64,000 nt of DNA from Welwitschia mirabilis (Eukaryota; Gnetophyta; Gnetopsida; Welwitschiales): the NCBI GenBank assembly GCA_051453625.1, contig JBOZIK010000001.1, forward strand, positions 57,860,135 through 57,924,134. Reading direction: 5' to 3'. Positions within the stretch are counted from its first letter, which is position 1; every line of letters begins with the position of its first letter. This document shows positions 26,317 to 37,872 of this stretch, in pieces. The notes under the pieces were generated by a model. That model was not told where the DNA came from. It was given only the letters and a program-made list of their open reading frames with translations, and ran no database searches. A program made the translations under genes and the position numbers.

Positions 26317-26597
26317 CTCAGCCTTCTTCTAGGAACAATAACAAGGAAAGTGCCTTTGCCAGCATGCTGTGAAGGTTCATTGTCAAGCTCATTTAATGAC
26401 TGCCAAACTGAGAAACTAGTGATCAATGGGAGGCACATCAGTAATTCTGGTTGTATTTTGGACGTACAGCAGCTTGAGATCATAGGTCAGCATTTTTTAC
26501 AGGTGTTGTTGGCCATGAAACATAATGGTGCAATTGACAAGACTAGAGCGGGTTTCACAGCACTTTGCAATCGTCTCCTTTGTTCAAGTGATCCAAG
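26317..26597 (+). CDS. THADA: THADA-like exon 2 of the fragment
   Basis: 281 bases, fully open. The exon begins LSLLLGTITRKVPLPACC and ends with KTRAGFTALCNRLLCSSDPR. The LLLG and GAIDKTRAGFTALCNRLL stretches are hallmarks of plant THADA homologues. The acceptor is CTGCAG at 26311-26316 and the donor AAG/GTCAGT at 26598. It enters in phase 0 and leaves in phase 2, which matches exon 3. No defect was seen. Confidence 0.88.
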
Positions 26598-27064
26598 GTC
26601 AGTGTATAGATGCCTGAAGAAAATTTTGTTGACACTGAAGCTTTTAGACAAGTGTTTAACATGCTTGATAAATTAAATATCCTGTTCTTTTTTTTTTGTC
26701 CTTTTAAATCTTGCATTCAACTACCCAGTAAAAATAATATGGTGCACTGCTTGGCTCCGAGATACATTATTTTTAAACTAATAGGGTGGGTGAGTATCTT
26801 CTCATCTCTCATGTGGAATGTTATGGCATAGAAGCATGAGGCTTACTGTGAAGAAGATTCATATTATCATTAAGAAGAAAGGTCACACGAGAAAGAATAC
26901 TTGATAATCAAGTCATTTCTTCTTTATTTTATTTTATTTTATTTTTTTGATGTTGTATTGAAAATTGGTAGCGTGGTCCTAAAGCAGAGAGAAGCCGAAA
27001 TACTATATTTTGGTTTTCTTGTCCTCTTGATACTATTTGTCATGTATTGCTGAGCTAATTTGTT

Positions 27065-27339
27065 CCTTCTGTTATTTTATTGCGATTCTGGCAGATTTTA
27101 TGACGATCATGCTGCTTCTTAGTGCTGACCTATGATTGGGTCCTGCATCCTGTTCTGTCTTAATCTAAATATTCCAGACAGGACCCTTGAAAAATATTGG
27201 CCCCTTCTGTCATTTTCTTGTGATTTTGGTAAATGTTATGACAATCATGCTTCTTATTAGTGGTTACCTATGATTATGTCCTGCATTCCATTCCGTCCTG
27301 ATGTAAATTTTCCAGACAGGACCGCTGAAAAATATTGGC
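27065..27339. repeat. Tandem duplication, about 138 bp x 2
   Basis: The first unit (27065-27202) and the second (27203-27339) share start CCTTCTGT.ATTTT, middle TCATGCT.CTT and end CCAGACAGGACC..TGAAAAATATTGG. The copies differ at scattered positions, so it is not recent. Confidence 0.85.
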
Positions 27340-27569
27340 TATCCTGACAAAATCCTAGGAAATTAAAAACCTATATATTTTCATATTTACAATGTATTTA
27401 TATATTTTAAGTTTTTAAGGGTCAAAACACCCTCTTACTACCACGACTGTGTTGTTGTATGGGGTTGCTTACAGCATTGAAAGGAGGGGGAAAAAGGAGA
27501 AAAAGGCAATCAAATCCTCACTAATTAGTTTTTTAATTTTTTTTAAAAATTATTTTCTTTAAAAAATCA

Positions 27570-27740
27570 GAAGGCCCCAGGATCTGGGATGGGATTCCGC
27601 TGGGAAATAAGTCGCTGGGATGCCACTCTAGAAAAACAAAATTCGAAACCGCTGGATCTGAACAGGATCCTAGGATACCATTGGCAGGATGGGGTCTTGC
27701 TGGGAAAAGGGGATAAATCTCCGGGACGCTAATCACTGGT
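27570..27740. other. GC-rich block with repeated GCTGGGA
   Basis: About 170 bases, strikingly richer in G and C than the neighbourhood, containing GCTGGGA three times and several GGATC words. The minus ORF over it (27533-27736) is Pro-rich and matches nothing known. It is probably a fragment of an inserted repeat. Confidence 0.4.
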
Positions 27741-27923
27741 GCTAACTATGAACAGACTCCAATTCTTTGTTTTACATTGCTTTTGTAACTTGTGTAGTGT
27801 ACCTTAGAAAAGCAATGAAGACTTCCAAGTACATCACATGTATAACTTGCTATTGATATAAAACGTTATTGCTACTTTCTCAGAAAAGTCATTTTACCTA
27901 CTTATGTTTTTTTCTTATTTCAG

Positions 27924-30288
27924 ACTGAATAAGATGCCTGAGAAATGGATGAAACAACTAATGCAAAGGACTACTGCAAAGGGTCAAACTGTTGATGACC
28001 TTCTAAGGCGCAGTGTTGGAATCCCGGCCGCATATATAGCACTTTTTCTAGATGAGCCAGAAGGTACACCAAGGAAACTTCTTCCATCTGCCATGACATG
28101 GTTAATTGGCATAGCAAATTCATTTTTGTCAAAAGCAGAGGCTACTGATGGGAATGTCATCTCTGGTAGCAGTGTTTTGGATGTTGACAATGAATACTAT
28201 CAGCTATGTCTTAAGCCTGGTTTTCCTTCTCCCTTTCGATCAAGATCTACAAATGACACAGATAAATTAAGGTTGAGGCAGCGAGACGAAGGGGTTGTGC
28301 CTACTGTACATGCATTTAATGTTTGGAAAGCCTCTTTCAATGATACAAACTTGTCAACAGATACATCAGGTTCCTGTTCGGAAGCATTGATGGCTGCTAT
28401 AAGAGGATTTGCATCACATCATTGGGTGGTGAGAAATAGTGCCACTCTTGCATATACTGCTTTGGTGCATCGCATGATTGGATTTTTGAATCAGCATAAG
28501 CGGGAATCTGTACGGCGTGCCATGAAAGGATTTGAATTTTTCCATAGGTATCCAATTTTGCATTCTTTTCTTCTTGAGGAATTACATAAAAGCAACCGAA
28601 CAGCTAGAAGAAAGTTCCCCCCAATTTCAATGAAACTCTAGACTAGGACAAAGCTTGCATGCTAGCTTGTGCCCTTTTCTAATGATTCTCTCTCGATTCA
28701 AGCCTTCTGGCATTAGCCGGGACACTGAGGAATGGTTAAATCCATCTGCTTTTATTCCTTTTGTCCAAAGATGTGCAATGCAATGCAATCTTAAAGTTCG
28801 TGTTTTAGCATCAAAGGCTCTTGCACCTCTGGTCTCTGTAGAAGATCTGCTAAACACATTGCTTGACCTTGCTGGCAGATTGCCTATGTCATGCAGTGAA
28901 ATGGCTAAAGGGAGACAAGTAAGTGTCCTGAGAGAGAAGAAGGCAGTCTCATTTAATGCTGTCCATGGGTTGCTTTTACAATTGAACTCGCTTTTAATGA
29001 CAAACTGTATGATTATATCAGACGGTCTTCAGAAGGATCACATAATTGAGAAATTGCTTCCAATTCTTCAGGATTGTTCTTGGCTTGGGAACATTAAACA
29101 ATGTTCTTGCCCTGTTGTTTCCAGTGCCTATTTAACAGTTTTGGATGGCCTACTGAGGCTCGCAGGAACTTACCATTCATGTGCTTCTGTTACAACTGTT
29201 AAGAATATGTTAGCTTTCCTTAGCTCCCAGTGTCTAGATGCTCAGGAGGTGCAGCAAACTAAGTTCTTTGATTCAACAGTAGTGGATTTGCTAATCCAAG
29301 CAGCTTCTTTCTACTTCAATACATTTGTACAAAGTGGGTTTTCAGCTTGGCAGAATTCCACATTTTCTGATACACATCTGGGGGTTGACGATCTGAAATT
29401 GTTTCTGCAGAGGGTAAAGACATGCATGTATCATCCTGCGTATGAAGTCAGATTGGTTACATTGAAGATCCTTAAAGTAATTCTTGAGTCTATAAAATTG
29501 GGGGTGGACAAAAAGGAGCCACCAGCCCATCTGTTGTATTTATACAAGTGGCTAAAGTCCGATTTTCAAACCATGTTTTTAAAACGGCTAGAAGAAGAAA
29601 CATACCCCAAGTGTCTTGCCAAACTACTGCAAGTATTCTTCCTTTACAATTCCTTGTCATTTTTGAATTCTAGTGATGACCACTTAAAAGGTACTTTTGG
29701 CAGTCTTGACATATTAGTAAATGTTTGGAATAAGTTGGTTTCACTTAAAAATACCATTCGACATGGCAAGACAGAAGAAATATTGATGACATGCCTGGGA
29801 ATTTGTATTAAACATTTCAGGAGTATTATTAAATCCAAGATGTTGTCAGACCCCATCGATCACGGTAATTATGATTCAGAAGGCTTCAAGTCAGAAAGCT
29901 ATTTGACCTCTCTTAGTTGCATGAGCTTATGGATTGGCTTAATTAAAACCCACAGTGAGCCTACTGAAACAGTGAACATGCGAAGGGCTACGGTTGAGGG
30001 AATGGTTGCTTCTGCACTCCTTGATGATGTAGAATGGGTTAGCTTTAAAATTTCCAGCGATTGTAACGTAGACAGTGTTAAACAATGCAGTATCTCCTCC
30101 GTTGAAGACACAAAATTTACATACAAAGACTTAGTAGCCTTTTATGGTAGGGCAATATTAGATACCTGGTTTACAAGCATTAAACTTTTGGAGGATGAAG
30201 ATGCTGCTCTCAGGCATAGACTCTCTTTCGCTTTGGGACACTCAAAGAAATGAAGTCTTTCACAGAACCGTACAGATATTGTTCCTAG
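27924..30288 (+). CDS. THADA: THADA-like exon 3 of the fragment, with frame breaks
   Basis: It opens RLNKMPEKWMKQLMQRTT, runs through the invariant RRSVGIPAA region and a HEAT/ARM-like helical stretch (WVVRNSATLAYTALVHRMIG), and reaches HSFLLEELHK. There an extra A in a run at 28588-28591 shifts the frame. The correct frame continues ATEQLEESSPQFQ, meets TGA at 28631, and goes on to 30253 (KVRVLASKALAPLV, WFTSIKLLEDEDAALRHRL). Near 30222-30233 a further shift would open LWDTQRNEVFHRTVQ up to the gap. No C-terminal exons are found after the gap. Confidence 0.85.
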
Positions 30289-30388
30289 NNNNNNNNNNNN
30301 NNNNNNNNNNNNNNNNNNNNNNNNNNNNNNNNNNNNNNNNNNNNNNNNNNNNNNNNNNNNNNNNNNNNNNNNNNNNNNNNNNNNNNNN
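30289..30388. other. Scaffold gap (100 N)
   Basis: Exactly 100 N at the 3' end of the main THADA fragment. A different, intronless THADA copy starts directly after it, so the join may not be real. Confidence 0.95.
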
Positions 30389-31104
30389 GGTTTCATAACA
30401 GTTTGAAATCATCTCCTTTATTTAAGTGATTCAAGACTAAATAAGGTACCTCAGAAATGGATGAAACAACTAATGCAAAGGACTATTACAAAGGATCAAA
30501 CTGTTGATGACTTTTTGAGGCGTAGTGCTGGAATCAATGTCTTTCCAAATTATAATGCCTTTAATTTCTTTTATATGATTAAGCATCTGTTTAAATTTCA
30601 AGCCTTCAATGGATGCACTAGGAGGCACAACGTGAAAAAGAGAATTTTTGTTTTTATTGAGAGAAGGTTTATTATAGATTTTACTCTAGAAGACAGAAAC
30701 ACATGTTCAAGAGTAGTCTTCTTTTTTGATAATAAGAAAAGGCTTTTATTTAGATTTACTAGTGGGTCATTTTATATATTGCATTATCAATCTTCATGGA
30801 GTGCCAGAGAAACATAATCTTATTTTTATCACTTTTCAAACCTTTCACATTTACAATTGGTATGGATTGATTATCTATTTTAGAATCTACCCGATAATAT
30901 ATTCTCTCTCAGATGCACCAATTCCAGAAAAGCATGAATGGTAAAACAAAAAGTATGAAGATATGGCCATTACCTATTCTCATTTATGTTTTCTAATTGT
31001 TAACAATAATGGTTGTAAGAATTTGATCTCAGCTAGCATATGTTTACTTCCAAACTATTAAATGGATGAAAGAAAGGCTTTTATTCAAATCCTTAAAAAA
31101 AAAG
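30389..31104 (+). pseudogene. Intronless THADA copy 3 (partial) with foreign tail
   Basis: Bases 30389-30435 match the end of exon 2 and 30436-30535 the start of exon 3, joined exactly at the splice junction with no trace of the 1.33-kb intron. Both parts match 38572-38718 more closely than the intron-containing copy in places (TTATTTAAGTGATTCAAG). After the GGAATC of RRSAGI the sequence leaves THADA. It follows a tail of about 570 bases shared with copy 2, ending at an A-rich run (CCTTAAAAAAAAAGG) near 31091-31105. It looks cDNA-derived. The predicted proteins across the junction (30461-30817) are not functional. Confidence 0.75.
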
Positions 31105-33049
31105 GTCTATATATAGTTTACCCCCTTTTTGACATGGGCTGAGTGAAAAACATCATGTTAAAAATTTTGTAAGATGAATTATTGGTCAAAGATTGAAATG
31201 GTAAGACATGAATTGAATAGATGATAAAGACGTAGCATGGATAGGATGTGTATAGGATGGAAATGGTAAACGTGTCAAGGGTATTTGTGAAAGATAAGGA
31301 AGAGGGTACTAGGTGAAGTAAAAAGTGTGTATTTGATCAGATTGAAATGAAGGTAAACTAAAACAACTTTGCAGTGAATGGAAATGAAAAAATAAAAACA
31401 AGAAAAAAAAGGAGAAAAAGTTGTAACGATTGATAGATTGATAGTAGACGATGTCGAGTATTAGAAGAACGATAAATTAACTGAGAAGTGGAAATGGCCT
31501 TGAATGAATTTAGAGTAAATGCGAGAGATGACTTTGAGATAATTAGATATAAATATTAGGAAAAGACTAAGTAAAAATGGATAAACAAAGGCATGAAGAA
31601 GATTGATTACAATGTCTCTAAATACCAACTTAGCAATGTCGATTAGTATGAGTTATGAAATTGGTCGATGTCATTAATGATGGTTTAATGCTAAATGACA
31701 TGGAGTATCACATGACTAGGACAGTGATTATAATAATGTCCATGATCAGTCTATGAAGTATCAAGGCAATGTCAGGACTATAGCTCAATCTAATCATCAG
31801 TTGTGATAGAGATCTTAATAACTTACTAACCAATAACCAATATGTTCTGAATGCTCGTGAAGTTATAGCTTTAGAGTCATAGAAAATAAAGTCAATGGAA
31901 TTTTTAGAAATCACCATCTACCATGATGAGGAAAGTGTAACCACTACTAAAAGCATAAGGATCTACAAGCCGAAGCCAGATCATGATTAACTAATGCCCC
32001 AGTGGATTTCCCACAGCTATCATATCGTACTACTAAAGGCCCCTCTCGAGAATATTTACGCCAGTGCACTTGTGATACGACATCATGATTATTTTATTTT
32101 TCTTTTCTTTTTTTTTCTTTTTCTTTTTTTTTTAGTGCATGATAACAATATTTTACCAATTGACTTGAATTTACTCTCTTTTTTTTTTTTAAATTGATTG
32201 ATCATTAGGATGATAAATTTCCTCTCTTTTTTTTGAACATTGATTAATTATTGGAATGATAAATTGTAAGATTAATTACTAAAAACAAGCATCATGTTTA
32301 ACACAAATCGATACTAGAATAGAAGAACATGAGACATCGAATGTCATAGACATACGAATGTATTAACATTGGATGAAATCCAATCTTACCACAGTAAATG
32401 TCCCAAGGTAGGAAAGTACTTTCATGAAAACTCAATTGTAATTTAACATAGGATCAAACGAAATTAACGATCAAATAAAGAAATGACTCTAACCAAGAAA
32501 CTCTGCTAAGGAGTCATTTAGGTAAAGATGACTCAATTTCTTCTACCATTTCAAGAGTATTATAATGATAATTAATGTAATCTTAGTCGTTATCCATTAA
32601 CACTAAGCTTTTTCTTGGCATCTAAATTGAAAACTCAATGAAGTCATTTAAAATGCATTTATCTGTAAGATAAGACTTTGACCACTTGACAGTTAACTCA
32701 TTGTAAAGATGTACCCAAGCATGATGTGACAAAATAAGATGAATTAACTATGAAAAATGTGATTGATAAGTTCAAGAAGGATTGAGTGCAAAGTGAAATT
32801 AAGAACTACATGACAAATTATTAAATGAAAGAGAATGAATAGGTGAAACATGTCATTATCAAGTAGAGGGATGGATGTTTTTCTTTGTAAAAGAAGGTAG
32901 AATAAAAGAGGATTTTGTATGAGGAAATGTAATGAATTACTATGATTAAAAATGATGACTGCAAGAAGTTAGAACTTTAAAATGTAATAAAATGATTATA
33001 GGCTTGTGGAAAAATCATCGGGAACAAACAGAACCCAACCAGAATCTAA
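31105..33049. other. AT-rich stretch without recognised gene
   Basis: The reverse transcriptase of the adjacent minus-strand gypsy should lie here, but no motif is readable. A pyrimidine-rich run sits at about 32096-32132. Around 31990-32080 a less AT-rich stretch (CAGTGGATTTCCCACAGC) resembles LTR-type sequence but could not be paired. Confidence 0.3.
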
Positions 33050-33093
33050 GAGTTATGCATTAGGAATTTGTGAGACCTTCAATTTATGAGGGT

Positions 33094-33629
33094 CTATGGG
33101 ATCATGTTCAAAATACAAAAATGAAATGATTCTCTTTTCTGGGATTCGAGTGATAATGAAGAAGGAGTTTGAGATCGTGCCTTGACATTTGCCACTGTAT
33201 GATTTCTTTCCAGTGGCACTAAGATCTTTGATATAATGAATTTTAGTTTTTGATGGGGTAATAATATAATTGCCCCCGTATCCATGATCCAAGAATGACG
33301 TAAAAGTAAATTGAGTGTAGAAACATTATCGATCACATGAAATTTAATATCCTTGACCTTTGAGCTACCTCAACTGGTAAGATAGCTATTAATTTGGACT
33401 TATCTTCTTGATTATTAAAACCTCTAATTGTGACACTCTTTTTTGAATCTAGTAGATGTTGCAATTTGAGTTTATCTAAACAAGATGATATGATAACATT
33501 TAATTTAGCCCCATAATCAACAAAGGCTCTAGCTACTTTAGTAGAACCAATGTTTACCAAAAAGTAGGGTGGTTTAGTGATTATTATTTTTCTAGAAGTA
33601 GATGAGTTCTCTTTAGGGTGAAACTGCAT
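33094..33629 (-). pseudogene. Gypsy aspartic protease and following linker
   Basis: The segment reads FVDYGAKLNVI, the retroviral protease motif VDTGASVN.. with Tyr in place of the Thr/Ser after the catalytic Asp. After a stop at about 33335 another frame continues VSTLNLLLRHSWI, matching the DTSYN.LLGRPWIH signature that follows protease in plant gypsy elements. The change at the catalytic triad and the stop argue against activity. Confidence 0.7.
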
Positions 33630-34098
33630 TGTTTTATGATCCTCATCATTTTTTTGAACATCTACTTAATTTGAAGTAGGTTCTTGTTTTGGAGGTGTCT
33701 CTGGTGTTAAGCGTTCTTCACATAATCTTTTGAAGGCTTATTTATAAGGTTTTGAATTTTTAATCAATGAAGAGAGATGATAATATGCTTCCTCAATTTT
33801 AAAGGCATGCAATTATGACTAAACATTTGGTCGAGGGGTGAGTCGACTTTGAGCATCTTCTATTTTAACTAATCATTGTAGTTTTTGCTTATTTTCTTGG
33901 ATTATTTGTTATAAATGTTTTATCGATTGTCCTTCGATTACCCAAATTGCATATGGGGCATTATTATCTTGAACCACCACTTTTGTGGTGTTTATGACAT
34001 AGAGGCTTGAGTTGGAAATGGATTTTTATAGATCTCGAGCTGTTCATTTGTAGCTACAAGGATTGTATCAAATTCTTCTTTTTATTCTTAATGATGTC

Positions 34099-34287
34099 TT
34101 AAATGATATGTTTTAGGTTAAAGCAGTTTTTGATGTGATGTCCCCTAATTCTGTGGTATTCACAGTATTTAGACTTGTCATAGCTTTTAGGTTTCGATGC
34201 ATTAGGATCTTTTTCCCTAATTGAAGGTAGTTGGATTATCCTCTTTTGTAACCAAATTCCAAGGATATTTCTCAATGGAATTTGCAA
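34099..34287 (-). pseudogene. Gypsy gag zinc knuckle
   Basis: KYCEYHRIRGHHIKNCFNLK matches the plant gypsy gag pattern YC.FH...GH.T..C..LK..I, a nucleic-acid binding knuckle of CX2HX4HX4C type. The preceding gag frame is broken. Confidence 0.7.
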
Positions 34288-35821
34288 CCTATTGAAGTTT
34301 CTCCTAGATCTTTAAGTTAGCCTTTGAGATTGATTTTGATCCTGGTTTTAAGTTAGAAAAGATTGTTGTTGATTTAGAGGTTGTTATTGAAGCAGTTGAA
34401 ATTGTTGTTTTTAAGGCAATGATTGTGCTTAGAAACTTTATAGTTATTAAGAAGATGAGTAACAAGGTTAACCTAAAACTGATTAAAATAAAAAAGCTTG
34501 GGAAGGGAAAGGAGGTTAAGGTTGAAACTATTGTGCTACTAAGATACTGACCAGTTGAGATGGATAACTTAATTGAGGAGGCTATAAAGTCTGGTTAACT
34601 ACTGAAACATTTTTCATGTTAGTTGTTTTGTTATTACTATTTTCTCTTCTTGTTAATTCACTTTGTGAAGTATTGTCATATTTTATGGTGCTCTTTTCTT
34701 TACTTACGAATTCGGTTTTTTTAATTAATGTGACTACTTATTCAAATGTTTCGAATGCTTGCATCCTAAGTTGTTTAAAAACATATGGAATGCATGATTT
34801 GGCAAATAGATATGCCATGTCAGAATCGGCAATGGGGGTTTCTAATTGTAAGGCAATACTCCTCCATTATCAAGCGTAATCTTCGATAGTATCACTAAAT
34901 TGTTGTTTCATCATTGTCGATAGTCATTCTCTTTGTGATGTTAATAGAGTAATGTTATATGAACATCTTGAATAGTTATTTGAGACTTGTGATAGAATGA
35001 GTTGGTAAGCGATGGTATCACTCAAGGGCTTATCATTGAAAAGATTGACAAAATAGATGGCATGCAGTATTTCATTCTATATCATACATGTGGTAGGAGT
35101 GTTTGGAATTTCTAACATGAATAACAAGGTCTTTGACACTTGTAAACTTCTCGAAGTCAGGCATTTTGCTAGGCAAAATGACTTTGTGATGGATAGAAGG
35201 GTGAATTAGTATATCATCAAAGTCTGTGTCGAGGTAACTCTTCTTGGTTTAAAGGCCTCGTTTGATGTCATTAATGGCCTTCTAGAGCATGTTGAATTCA
35301 GTTGACTATATTTATGGTTTATCGTCTTTAATTTATAGAACTTTAGATGGCTCTTTATCATTGGTTTCATATTCAAATAGACTATCATCATCGAAGTCTT
35401 TATTTAAAATTTGTTATGTGGGTTTTTGTGATGTTTTAATTTTTTCATCATAACTCCATTCATTTATGAACTCTGAATTTTCATCATATTTTTGTGAAAA
35501 GGGGTCTTTAGGGAGAACCTTGTTATCTCGTCTAAAAGCATAAGTTTTTAATTGCTAAAGAACAAATCCTTTAGGTGGTATGAATCAGATAATCCTTCCA
35601 ATAACTCCTATAGTTATTCATGACATGAAGTTCATTAGGAGTAAGGATTGAGGGATGTTGTTGAACAAGTATCTTATACTCATCTTCAGAGATGCAGGCT
35701 TTTTTCTTGTGGGTCAACATCAGCATTATGGCTATTGTGTGCGACAAGGTGGTAGACAAAGTAAGATGAAAATGAGCATGATTCACAGAAAATGATAATG
35801 AAACAATAAAGGCCTACACTA

Positions 35822-35844
35822 GGTGCCCTCCTTCTATTGCCAAA
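35822..35844 (-). other. Gypsy primer-site-like sequence
   Basis: On minus it reads TTTGGCAATAGAAGGAGGGC and lies directly after the LTR end. It has the form of the TTTGGCGC.AGAAGGAGGG primer region seen in plant gypsy elements. A second, similar copy lies about 90 bases away at about 35912-35935. Confidence 0.45.
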
Positions 35845-35846
35845 CT

Positions 35847-37700
35847 ATTACAATTATTTTTCGCAACATTGTATTTAGGATTCTAAGTGATCGTAGTTTT
35901 ATTTAATGTGCTTCTTCTAGTACCAAACTATTACTAATATATATATATATATATGCAGTGATTTAATTAATTATTATTTTTAGATGATCAAAATTATTGG
36001 TGTATTTTATGTAGTATTTTTTTTTTTTTTTGGAATGATTTCAAAGTATTAAGTTAACAATCAGAAATGATGGAATAAATTGATATATGAGGAAATAGAA
36101 AATGAGTAAAATTCCCTAATTTTTTTTACTAAATAACATTGAAAAGCATTCTAGAATTTCAAAGGGTTGGAATTTATTTTAAAAGTCTTAAGTATACTAA
36201 TAACTAATAAAATGTAATGCCTTATAAATAAATTTCAGGAAATATAAAATAGTAATCTAATATGAAAAGATAAAACTAAGTATCTTTTTTTAAAAAAAAA
36301 TTAAATTATATATTTCTTTTAGATTAGCTAGTAAAAAAAACAATAAAAATAAAAAGAAAAATGGTGTATAAACCTAAGTGGTGAAATAAAGAAAAGAACT
36401 TAAGTTTTCCCTTTTTTTAAATTTAAAAAATGGATCTCAAAAATAATAATAATATCTTAAGAAAAAGGAATTTTTTGATAGGAAATTATAATTTCTTAAA
36501 AAAGGAAAAGAAAAGTTTGAACCTATTCTTTTTTTTTTCTAACCATGTTGTGTGTCACCTTTAGGCTTACATCTATGTTTGTCTCTACTTTGCAAAGTCT
36601 GTGATGCTGCTTTTGCTTGTTCTTCATGCCTAAATGCTGCCTCTGTTATGGTTTCGTTTGTTGTGATTTTCCTCATCTATGCTTCTGACCTGTATGTGCT
36701 CTAATGTGTGTTCTCTTATGCCTTTGTTCTTATTTGTGTCTGTGCTTTTCTCCATTTTCTTGTGATGCATTTGGTTCTCATTCTGGTGTTTTTATTATGT
36801 GCTTCTCTGTTTTGATCTTTGATTACATTACTTCTCTGTTAACATTTCATTTTATGTGAGCATTCATCATTCCTTTTTTTTTCTGACATGCGTCTTGACA
36901 TCTTTTATCCCTTTGGTTCCCCTACATCTCTATTTCTTTATCCCTTAGCCTTCCCCTTTCTCTGATGATGTTGCTTCTCTATCATTTGGTGTTGTTTCTT
37001 GGCATTCTACTATTCTGCGTCTTGATGTGCTAGGTCTCCTCTCTATTCTCATTCATCTGATGAATGCATCTGTCTTCTATTCCTGATGCATTATTGTCTT
37101 TTATGTGCTCACCCCTGCTTCTAATATCTTATGTCTTTGATATGCTCCCCTTTCCTCACTCTTGATCCGGATGTTGAGCCTTTTCTCCTGATTTTGTATC
37201 ATTTTAGTTATTCTCTCTTTGAATTCACCTCTATTCATAACTACTTTCCACCGTATTTAGAGATATATTCTTTTACTATCCTAAATTTCTGGTGTCTCAA
37301 TGTCCTTTCATGTTCTTGAGGCATGAGTCTTCTATGAAAACAGAACAGCTATGAAGTGGAGTAAGGAAATGCATTCCACCTTCACGGTTACATTTTTGGG
37401 TGTTGTGTTCATGATTTCTACTTTTTTGGCTAGTTTTGAGGAGCATGGGATGTGGTGGTGGTGATGAAATCGTATAGTCATTAGTTCTTTTTGTGTCTAT
37501 GTAGGAATACTTTACTTTCTAGAGTAGGAAACAAAAATAAAATTGAGACAGATTAGTCAAAAGTCTTTTCATTAAATATAAATACATGATTGATGGAGAA
37601 ATTAACCCTACCACACCAGGAAATTCCTAATTATTAATAATAGAACTTAGTTTAATCGCAATAGACAGTTGCTTCTGATCACTCATCCAAAGCTTTGACT
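35847..37700 (-). repeat. Gypsy LTR abutting THADA copy 2
   Basis: Homologous to 19902-21640 through the (AT)n tract, the GTATAAACCTAAGTGGTGAA segment and the long pyrimidine-rich segment. About 270 bases near 35955-36225 are replaced relative to the other copy. Its position between the gypsy body (minus) and the THADA copy makes it the 5' LTR of the element at 33050-35845. The + ORF at 37131-37319 is repeat-derived and not a gene. Confidence 0.6.
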
Positions 37701-37872
37701 TTTAGCAAATGATAGCCTGAAATCATTTCTATCATTAGCATTAATTGATACTACTAAAACAAACTGGTTACTGTAAAATAGAATCTTATTGAAGGTATGG
37801 CCTTCAAGTAATAGAACAGAACTACTGTGATTGATCGAATGGTACAAATGCTATCTTCTCCTTCTCTTTTAG
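37701..37872 (+). other. Remnant of a THADA intron 3' end
   Basis: It matches 21640-21800 upstream of exon 1. It ends in a clear pyrimidine tract and acceptor, CTTCTCTTTTAG at 37861-37872. This shows that the shared upstream sequence is intronic. Confidence 0.6.

Larger units (their letters stand above)
26598..27923 (+). other. THADA intron (about 1.33 kb)
   Basis: Bounded by GTCAGT and TTCTTATTTCAG, and exactly absent from both paralogous copies (junctions 30435/30436 and 38618/38619). It contains a 138-bp tandem duplication and a GC-rich block, described separately. Confidence 0.88.
21801..30288 (+). pseudogene. THADA: THADA/Trm732-like (DUF2428) gene fragment, broken
   Basis: Three exons (21801-22263, 26317-26597, 27924-30288 at a gap) encode roughly 1,020 codons of the middle of a THADA family protein. 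Plant members are about 2,100-2,200 residues, so both ends are missing. Family hallmarks are GCWLAMKE/LSLLLG (DUF2428), the highly conserved RRSVGIPAAYIALFL, and a VHAFNVWKASFNDT...WVVRNSATL stretch. The yeast homologue Trm732 partners the methyltransferase Trm7 in 2'-O-methylation of tRNA position 32; animal THADA is named for thyroid adenoma breakpoints. Defects are a lost acceptor AG before exon 1, a one-base shift at 28588-28591, a TGA at 28631 and a likely shift near 30222-30233. Sequencing error could explain single-base ones. The family call is firm; functionality is doubtful. Confidence 0.85.
33050..35845 (-). mobile_element. Ty3/gypsy remnant: gag and protease only
   Basis: On minus, in order: primer-like site (35844-35822), gag start (35786-35571, MNHAHFHLTL..), gag body (about 35200-34620, LPSKMPDFEKF and broken following pieces), zinc knuckle (34287-34099) and protease (33629-33333 with its continuation to about 33094). 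No reverse transcriptase, RNase H or integrase follows. The LTR lies at 35847 and upward. Many stops are present. The protease and knuckle types resemble the Tat/Athila side of gypsy. Confidence 0.75.

Noticed and set aside
28627-28857. Minus ORF over THADA exon 3
   Set aside because: It is opposite a well-supported coding exon; a shadow.
30142-30398. ORFs running through N
   Set aside because: They are produced by translating the scaffold gap.
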